The notes under the pieces were generated by a model that had not been told where the DNA came from, searched no databases, and saw nothing but the letters and a program-made list of their open reading frames with translations. Positions 5,983 to 10,637 of a DNA stretch of 10,637 bases are shown here, in pieces (position 1 is the stretch's first letter; the number at the start of each line of letters is the position of its first letter). The DNA comes from JBGPIT01 sp041485125. GTDB lineage: Bacteria; Desulfobacterota; Binatia; UTPRO1. The position numbers and the translations under genes were made by a program. The stretch is from NCBI GenBank assembly GCA_041485125.1, contig JBGPIT010000157.1:1-10637 (forward strand). Direction: 5' to 3'.

Positions 5983-6774
5983 GTGGAAATCGTTCCCATT
6001 CCGCTCTTGTCGGACAACTACGGCTACCTTCTCATCGCCGACGACGGGAAACGCGCGGCGATCGTCGACGCCTCGGAGGCCGGCCCCGTCCTCGCCGAGG
6101 TACGACGACGCGGTCTCACGCTCGAAGGCATCCTGTCGACGCACCACCACTATGACCACGTCGGCGGCAACGAGGAAGTGGCGCGGGCGATACCCGGTAT
6201 CCGCGTCCTCGGCTCGCGCGCCGATCGGACGCGCGTGCCCGCGCTCACCGAGGCGCTCGCCGACAGCGAGGCGTTCGAGATCGCGGGACTGCGCGGTCGT
6301 GCCGTCTACATCCCGGCGCACACCAGCGGCCACCTCGCGTATTTCTTCGAACACGGAGCGGCGGCGGATCGTCCGGCGGTGTTCTCAGGCGACACACTCT
6401 TCGCCGCCGGATGCGGCCGGCTCTTCGAGGGCTCGCCGGACCAGATGATGCACTCGCTCTCGAAGCTCACCGCGCTCCCCGATGCGACCGAGGTCTACTG
6501 CGGTCACGAGTACACCGAGAAGAACCTGCGCTTCGCGCACGAGCTCGAGCCGTCGAACCGCGACATCGCCGCCAAGCTCGAGCGTGTCCGGGAGCTCCGC
6601 GCCGCCGGCAAGCCGACGGTGCCGTCGACGATCGCCGAGGAGAAGCGGACGAACCCGTTCCTGCGCTGGCAGAGCCCCGAGCTGCAGGCGAGCGTGCGGG
6701 CGCGCTATCCCGAGATCGGCACCGAGCCGGTTGCGATCTTCGCGAAAACACGCGAGCTGAAAGACAACTACTGA
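5983..6774 (+). CDS. gloB: Hydroxyacylglutathione hydrolase (glyoxalase II)
   Basis: A 263-residue metallo-beta-lactamase-fold thioesterase that cleaves S-D-lactoylglutathione to D-lactate and glutathione, the second step of methylglyoxal detoxification, in the cytoplasm. The dinuclear metal site is complete: THHHYDH gives His54, His56, Asp58 and His59; then His113 (AHTSGH), Asp137 (SGDTLF) and His175 (CGHEYT). The family's CGRLFEG (144-150), EYTEKNLRFA and a C-terminal RTNPFLR segment (glutathione-binding region) are also present. The usual PGHT is PAHT here, which keeps the ligand histidine. Length is typical for bacterial enzymes. It starts at GTG with AAGGAG upstream. The C-terminal segment argues for a true glyoxalase II over a generic metallo-hydrolase. 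Two genes upstream is a VOC protein that could supply a glyoxalase I-like step, though it lacks clear glyoxalase I features. Confidence 0.93.
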   Translation: MEIVPIPLLSDNYGYLLIADDGKRAAIVDASEAGPVLAEVRRRGLTLEGILSTHHHYDHVGGNEEVARAIPGIRVLGSRADRTRVPALTEALADSEAFEIAGLRGRAVYIPAHTSGHLAYFFEHGAAADRPAVFSGDTLFAAGCGRLFEGSPDQMMHSLSKLTALPDATEVYCGHEYTEKNLRFAHELEPSNRDIAAKLERVRELRAAGKPTVPSTIAEEKRTNPFLRWQSPELQASVRARYPEIGTEPVAIFAKTRELKDNY

Positions 6775-6812
6775 GCCCGTCCCGGCCGGCGGCCGGTCAT
6801 CACGAGGTGTCC

Positions 6813-7589
6813 ATGGCAGGCGAGCTGCTGAGAGAGCGCGAGGGTGACGTCGTCACGCTCACCCTCAACCTACCCGAGAAGCGAAACGCGATCACGATCC
6901 CGATGCTGGAAGAGCTGCGCGCCGCCTTCCGTGAGCTCGCCTCCGCCGGCGACGTCCGCGTCGTGATCCTCGCCGGGGCCGGCAAGGCCTTCTGCTCCGG
7001 CCTCGACCTGAAGGAGATGGGCCTCACGCGCTGGGCGGACGGAACCGTCGAGTACCCCGACATCGAGGACGCGCTGCACGAGCTCGAGCTCTGCCCGATC
7101 CCGACGATCGCGATGATGCACGGCGACGCCATCGCCGGCGGCCTGGAGCTGGCGCTGCACTGCGACCTCCGAGTCGCCGCGAGCGGCGCGCGCATGGGCA
7201 TGCCGCTCGCCCGCATCGGCCTCGTCGTCCCGTATCCGTTGACGCAGAAGCTTCTCGACACGGTCGGCACCCCGACCACCAAGGAGCTGCTTTTCACGGG
7301 CCGCCTCCTCGACGCCGAGAGCGCCCGCGCGATCGGGCTGGTGAACCGGGTCGTGCCCGATGCCGAGCTGGCGAGCGCAACGCGAGCGCTCGCGGCGGAG
7401 ATCGCCGCCAACGCGCCGCTCTCGCTTCGCACCATGAAAGCCGCGATCAACGAGGCCAACCGCTTCCGCAGCCGTACGCCCTCGCCGGAGCTCGACGCGC
7501 AAGCGGCGGCGACGAAGCGGAGCGACGACTTGCAAGAGGGACTGCGCGCGGTCTTCGAGAAGCGGCGCGCGGTCTTCCACGGACGGTGA
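6813..7589 (+). CDS. Enoyl-CoA hydratase/isomerase family protein (crotonase fold)
   Basis: A 258-residue crotonase-superfamily enzyme, expected to act on an acyl-CoA thioester in the cytoplasm. The N-terminal strand LTLNLPEKRNAI, the first oxyanion-hole segment KAFCSGLDLKEM (58-69) and the second, HGDAIAGGLELALHCDLRVA (103-122), are standard. Glu112 (in GGLEL) matches the first catalytic glutamate, Glu144 of rat crotonase. The second, Glu164, is replaced by Leu132 in GMPLARIGL. A classical two-glutamate hydratase mechanism is therefore unlikely; isomerase, hydrolase or another crotonase reaction fits better. The end (DAESARAIGLVNRVVP, then APLSLRTMKAAIN) is typical. The frame is open upstream into gloB, but the ATG at 6813 has GAGG (6804-6807) ahead of it and begins just before the domain. 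The stop overlaps the DoxX start (GTGA), so these two are surely coupled. Confidence 0.9.
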   Translation: MAGELLREREGDVVTLTLNLPEKRNAITIPMLEELRAAFRELASAGDVRVVILAGAGKAFCSGLDLKEMGLTRWADGTVEYPDIEDALHELELCPIPTIAMMHGDAIAGGLELALHCDLRVAASGARMGMPLARIGLVVPYPLTQKLLDTVGTPTTKELLFTGRLLDAESARAIGLVNRVVPDAELASATRALAAEIAANAPLSLRTMKAAINEANRFRSRTPSPELDAQAAATKRSDDLQEGLRAVFEKRRAVFHGR

Positions 7590-8002
7590 AGACGTTGCTC
7601 GCATCGCTCTCACGCTTTCAGCCGGCGGTCCCTTTGATTCTCCGACTCGTCCTCGGCGCGATCTTCATCGCCCACGGCTTCGCCAAGATCGCGGGCGGCA
7701 TGGACCGGTTCTCCGCGACCGTCGGCCGCCTCGCCATTCCGGCGCACGGCGCGTTCGTGTGGGCCGCGGCGCTGGCGGAGTTTCTCGGCGGCATCTGTCT
7801 CGTCGCCGGGCTCTTCACCCGCTACGCGGCGCTGGCGATCGCGATCGTGATGACGGTCGCGATCACGCGCGTGCACCTGCATCAGGGTCTCGTCGGCGGC
7901 TACGAGTTCCCGCTGGTGCTGCTCGCGGTCGCGGTGGCGCTCATGCTGACGGGCGGCGGGCCGCTCTCGCTCGACAAGAGCGTCCTGCGCCGCGACTTCT
8001 GA
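7586..8002 (+). CDS. DoxX-family inner-membrane protein
   Basis: A 138-residue membrane protein with four predicted helices at about residues 14-33, 56-77, 79-95 and 107-122. The first helix carries the DoxX signature ILRLVLGAIFIAHGFAKI, and the second AEFLGGICLVAGLFTRYAA is also typical of the family. DoxX proteins were named from a subunit of an archaeal terminal quinol oxidase; bacterial relatives have been linked to thiol and oxidative-stress responses, and a precise biochemical role is mostly unknown. It starts at a GTG whose last bases form part of the preceding gene's TGA (4-base overlap). That overlap implies translational coupling with the crotonase-family enzyme. The gene ends 14 bases short of the convergent transporter gene, leaving no room for a terminator between them. 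Confidence 0.88.
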   Translation: MKTLLASLSRFQPAVPLILRLVLGAIFIAHGFAKIAGGMDRFSATVGRLAIPAHGAFVWAAALAEFLGGICLVAGLFTRYAALAIAIVMTVAITRVHLHQGLVGGYEFPLVLLAVAVALMLTGGGPLSLDKSVLRRDF

Positions 8003-8016
8003 ACGCGGCGCGGCGC

Positions 8017-9921
8017 TCAGTTGCAGAGAATCAGGTGGCAGCTCGACGGGAGCTTCGCGGCGAGTCCCTTCACGACGTGGCCGCGCAGCAGGTGATAGAT
8101 CGCGCTCCGGCGGCTCACCCCGACCATGACCCCGTCCACGTTGAGCGCCTGCGCCGCGCGCGCGATCGCCTCGGAGGCGCTGTGCGAGACGGTCCAGATC
8201 GGGACCAGCTCGACGCCCTGGCGGCGTGCTTCCTCCATCGCGTTCGAGAGGCTCAACACGCCTTCCTCGTTCGGTTGGCTCGAGGCCTTGCCGGTGAAGA
8301 GCCCCGGTCGCTCCTCGACGAAGATGCAGTAGATCGCGCTCTCGCCGCGCCCGCGCACGCGGGCCGCGGCCTCCTGGATGAGCTCAGGATTGCTGCCGCG
8401 CACCGCGATGAGCGTGCTGCTCGGGTAGAGCTCCTTCACGTCGATCGCTTGCGCCAGGCTCACCATGCCCTTCACGTCCTCGGCCATGCGCTCGGCGGCG
8501 GCGATCGTCTTCGCCGCCAGACGGTCGATGAACGGGATGCGGTAGAAGAGCTCGGTGTAGATGCCTTGCTGCATGCCGAGCGCCACCAGCATGCCGACCG
8601 CCGTGACGCCGCCGCCGAAATAGGTCGCGAGCGGCTTGGCGAAGAGATTGATGAGCCATGCGCTCAGCACCATCGCGCTGGTGAAGACGCCGAGCCAGAA
8701 CATCGGACCGCGTTGCCGCGCGCGCCAGCGGATGACGTCGAGCGAGATCGACGACAGCGTGAACGCGCCGAGGAGGCCGAACGCGTACATGTCTCCGAGC
8801 AAGACCATGTGGCCGCTGGTCGCGAGGACGATCATCACCGGGACGCCGGTCGCGACCACGATCGCCACGTGCGGCGTGCTGAACTGGCGGTTCCGACGGG
8901 TCACGAAGCGCGGCAGGAAGCCGCCTTCGGCGAGTGCCAAGAACACGTGGTAGGAGCCGATGATCGCGGTGTTGGCCGCAAAGATGAGCAGGCTCGTCGC
9001 GGTCGCCACCACCGCCACCATCATCGGCCAGCCCCCGTGGAGGCTGGCGAGCTCGGAGATGAAGCGCTCCGAGTGCGCGGCTTTCATCGCCTCGTCGAGC
9101 AGCGTGATCGAGAACAAGGTGAGGATCGGCGAGGTGAGGACGATCGTGACGATCACGGCGATCATCGCGCGCCGGGCGGTATCGCGAATCGGCTCCTTCA
9201 ACGCCGGCGAGAGCTGGCTGATGCTCTCGAGGCCCGAGAACGCCAGCCACGCGGCGCCGAAGCCGACGAGCCACTGGCGCGTCGTGAGCTGGGTCGGATC
9301 GGGCAGCTTGCCGATCAGGTGGAAGAAGCCGCCCACACCGAGGTGCGACATGACGGTCGCGATCACGCCGAGGTTCACGATGAACGCGGCGATCGCCATC
9401 ACCACCGCGAGCGAGGCGCTCTCGCGGATCCCGATCACGTTGACCATCGCGAGCAGGATGAGCCCGGCGGCCGCGAGCTCGGCGATGTAGGGCTCGATCG
9501 CGGGAAAGACGCTCGCCAAGTAGTAGAACCCCGAGACCGACGAGATCGCCGAGGTGAGGAAGTAGTCGACGGTGATGAGCATCCCGCCGAAGCAGCCCCA
9601 CTTCGGCGTGAAGGCCTTGGTGGTGATCGAGACGACGCCGCCGCCTTCCGGATTGCGCCAGGCGATCTCGACGTACTTCATGCTGAGCAGGACGAAGCCG
9701 AGCGTGGTGAGGGCGACGAAGAGGGGCGCGTGGTTGCCGACGGTCTCGTAGAGGATGCCGGGGACGTAGTAGACCGACGTGCCGATGTCGCAGAAGACGA
9801 CCGCCCACGCGAGCAGCCAGGTCAGCTGGCGGAGATGCACGGCCGTTTTCGCCGCCGTCGCGGAGGTCGCGAGCGGCAACGCCGGCGCGACGGCAACGGG
9901 AGTCGAGCTCACCGGATCCAT
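8017..9921 (-). CDS. APC-superfamily transporter with C-terminal universal-stress-like domain, KimA-like
   Basis: A 634-residue protein: a polar N-terminus (1-30), about 12 membrane helices (about 33-465), then a soluble domain (about 502-634). The membrane part has APC-fold hallmarks: an unwound helix 1 with DIGTSVYYVPG (45-55), NPEGGG (90-95) and GLESIS (230-235). It is often annotated as an amino-acid permease, but it resembles Bacillus KimA (a K+/H+ symporter). Aligned by eye, Asp45, Tyr52, Asp119, Thr123, Ser127 and Tyr379 match residues I remember as lining the KimA potassium site, with Ser229 at a Thr position. The soluble domain begins STLIAVRGS and ends VMVGVSRRSAIYHLLRGH then HLILC, a universal-stress-protein-like fold with a degenerate nucleotide loop. 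The substrate is unproven. It follows the YyaL-like gene by 40 bases. Its ribosome-binding site is poor (GGAG about 14 bases upstream), so the exact start is less sure. Confidence 0.88.
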   Translation of the reverse strand: MDPVSSTPVAVAPALPLATSATAAKTAVHLRQLTWLLAWAVVFCDIGTSVYYVPGILYETVGNHAPLFVALTTLGFVLLSMKYVEIAWRNPEGGGVVSITTKAFTPKWGCFGGMLITVDYFLTSAISSVSGFYYLASVFPAIEPYIAELAAAGLILLAMVNVIGIRESASLAVVMAIAAFIVNLGVIATVMSHLGVGGFFHLIGKLPDPTQLTTRQWLVGFGAAWLAFSGLESISQLSPALKEPIRDTARRAMIAVIVTIVLTSPILTLFSITLLDEAMKAAHSERFISELASLHGGWPMMVAVVATATSLLIFAANTAIIGSYHVFLALAEGGFLPRFVTRRNRQFSTPHVAIVVATGVPVMIVLATSGHMVLLGDMYAFGLLGAFTLSSISLDVIRWRARQRGPMFWLGVFTSAMVLSAWLINLFAKPLATYFGGGVTAVGMLVALGMQQGIYTELFYRIPFIDRLAAKTIAAAERMAEDVKGMVSLAQAIDVKELYPSSTLIAVRGSNPELIQEAAARVRGRGESAIYCIFVEERPGLFTGKASSQPNEEGVLSLSNAMEEARRQGVELVPIWTVSHSASEAIARAAQALNVDGVMVGVSRRSAIYHLLRGHVVKGLAAKLPSSCHLILCN

Positions 9922-9961
9922 ACGGTGCGCGCTCAGCTCCGGTCGGCGTCCGGCGATCCGC

Positions 9962-10637
9962 TCATGCGGCGTGCGCCGACAGGAGGGGAATGAGCGCGTC
10001 CCAGCTCGTCACCGGCGGCGAGCACGCGTAGTCGTGGCAGACGTAGGCCGTCACCTGGTCGCCGACGGGAAGCTTGCCCTCGGCGAGTGGTAAGCGTGCG
10101 CTGCCGTCCGGGTCGGCGAGCGCGAGCGTCTTGTTCGGCAGGTACTCGCGGTGGATGCGGCCGAGCAGCTCCGCGGCGCGCGGGTCGCCGCTTCGCCCGG
10201 CGACGACGATCTCCCGCGGTTTGCGCAGATAGAGGTCGGCGACGGCGAGCATGTGCCCGAAGCCGAACGGCTGGGCACGCATCGCCTTCGCGAACACCTG
10301 GAGCGTGCGCTCCGCGGCGGCGAGGAACCGCGCGTCGCCGACGTAGTAGTAGAGGCGGAGTAGCCCTTCGGCGGCGGTCGAGTTTCCGGACGGAATCGAG
10401 CCGTCGAACGCCGCCTTCGGCCGCTGCACCAGCGTCTCGTGATCGGCGCTGGTGAAGAAGAAGCCGCCGCGCTCGCGGTCCTCGAAGTGCGCCAGGAGCG
10501 CGTCGCCGAGCTGGCGCGCGCGCGCGATCAACCCGAGGTCGAAGGTGCCCTCGTAGAGATCGAGCACGGCGTTCAGCAGAAACGCGTAGTCGTCGAGGTA
10601 GGCGTTGAGCTTCGCGGTGCCGTCTTTGCACGTCCGC
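9962..10637 (-). CDS. YyaL/SPATA20-type protein (COG1331), C-terminal part; start lies beyond the window
   Basis: The open frame enters at the right edge and gives 224 residues before the TGA at 9964-9962. Visible segments are KLNAYLDDYAFLL and LDLYEGTF, then GGFFFTSADHE, the strongly conserved DGSIPSGNSTAAEGLLRL, and the C-terminal AYVCHDYACSPPVTSWDAL. This is the (alpha/alpha)6-barrel end of COG1331 proteins, which are about 650-700 residues long and carry an N-terminal thioredoxin-like domain; that part is outside the window. The function of the family is poorly defined; the barrel resembles N-acylglucosamine 2-epimerases and the N-terminal domain suggests a redox role. The cysteine pair in VCHDYAC is typical of the family's end. 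A GTG at 10567 would be a false start, because family-like sequence continues upstream of it. The transporter gene follows 40 bases downstream, probably in the same operon. Confidence 0.88.
   Translation of the reverse strand, partial: RTCKDGTAKLNAYLDDYAFLLNAVLDLYEGTFDLGLIARARQLGDALLAHFEDRERGGFFFTSADHETLVQRPKAAFDGSIPSGNSTAAEGLLRLYYYVGDARFLAAAERTLQVFAKAMRAQPFGFGHMLAVADLYLRKPREIVVAGRSGDPRAAELLGRIHREYLPNKTLALADPDGSARLPLAEGKLPVGDQVTAYVCHDYACSPPVTSWDALIPLLSAHAA

Noticed and set aside
6782..6796. GC-rich inverted repeat CCGGCC/GGCCGG between gloB and the crotonase-family gene, considered as a terminator
   Set aside because: The 6-base stem with a 3-base loop uses only G and C in GC-rich DNA, has no T-tract, and lies in a 38-base gap of an apparent operon. 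Chance is likely.
6411..6812. Upstream extension of the crotonase-family frame into gloB
   Set aside because: The extra 134 residues are an out-of-frame reading of gloB. The ATG at 6813 has a ribosome-binding site and begins at the domain edge.
3576..8002. The six-gene plus-strand row considered as a new defence or biosynthetic system
   Set aside because: Each gene except the coiled-coil protein belongs to a common housekeeping or stress family. There is no nuclease, toxin, reverse transcriptase or other effector, and no sign of mobility or unusual base composition.
7759..9993. A 744-codon plus-strand frame opposite the transporter gene
   Set aside because: The translation is rich in Arg, Asp, His and Glu with no fold-like pattern, while the minus strand encodes a clear 12-helix transporter. 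It is a GC-driven shadow.
10087..10567. GTG at 10567 as the start of the YyaL-like protein
   Set aside because: The frame continues upstream to the window edge as family-like sequence (KLNAYLDDYAFLL), so the gene begins outside the window.

Overview
The window is GC-rich (strong G/C at third codon positions, many long antisense shadow ORFs), densely packed, and carries ordinary bacterial housekeeping and accessory genes. Signal peptides, a glutathione-type glyoxalase II, a SIMPL-domain exported protein and an RlmE methyltransferase suggest a high-GC Gram-negative bacterium, possibly one of the uncultured deltaproteobacterial-type lineages (Desulfobacterota, Binatota, Myxococcota or Rokubacteria-like). 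That placement is a guess from protein flavour, not a measurement. I see no RNA gene, CRISPR array, insertion sequence, phage gene or toxin-antitoxin pair.

Left edge (1-544): the first codons of a trehalose-6-phosphate synthase run off the left edge on the minus strand. Divergent from it is a small exported protein of unknown function. Centre left (570-3575): a PcrA/UvrD-type helicase on the minus strand and the 23S rRNA methyltransferase RlmE on the plus strand start back to back across 138 bases.

Centre (3690-8002): six plus-strand genes lie head to tail. They are a SIMPL-domain periplasmic protein, a VOC/glyoxalase-fold enzyme, a coiled-coil protein with a phasin-like segment, glyoxalase II, an enoyl-CoA hydratase/isomerase-family enzyme and a DoxX-family membrane protein. 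Spacing is tight (17 and 12 bases, then 77 bases holding a hairpin, 38 bases, then a 4-base overlap), so they probably form one or two operons. The loose common theme is handling of reactive aldehydes, thioesters and oxidative stress; this is an inference from annotation.

Right (8017-10637): on the minus strand, the C-terminal part of a YyaL/SPATA20-type protein precedes a large APC-superfamily transporter with a C-terminal universal-stress-like domain. The transporter keeps most residues that, from memory, line the potassium site of KimA, so it may carry potassium rather than an amino acid. This is the most interesting lead. I found no convincing evidence of a wholly new multi-gene system; the remaining leads are the hairpins, the unknown exported protein and the coiled-coil protein.
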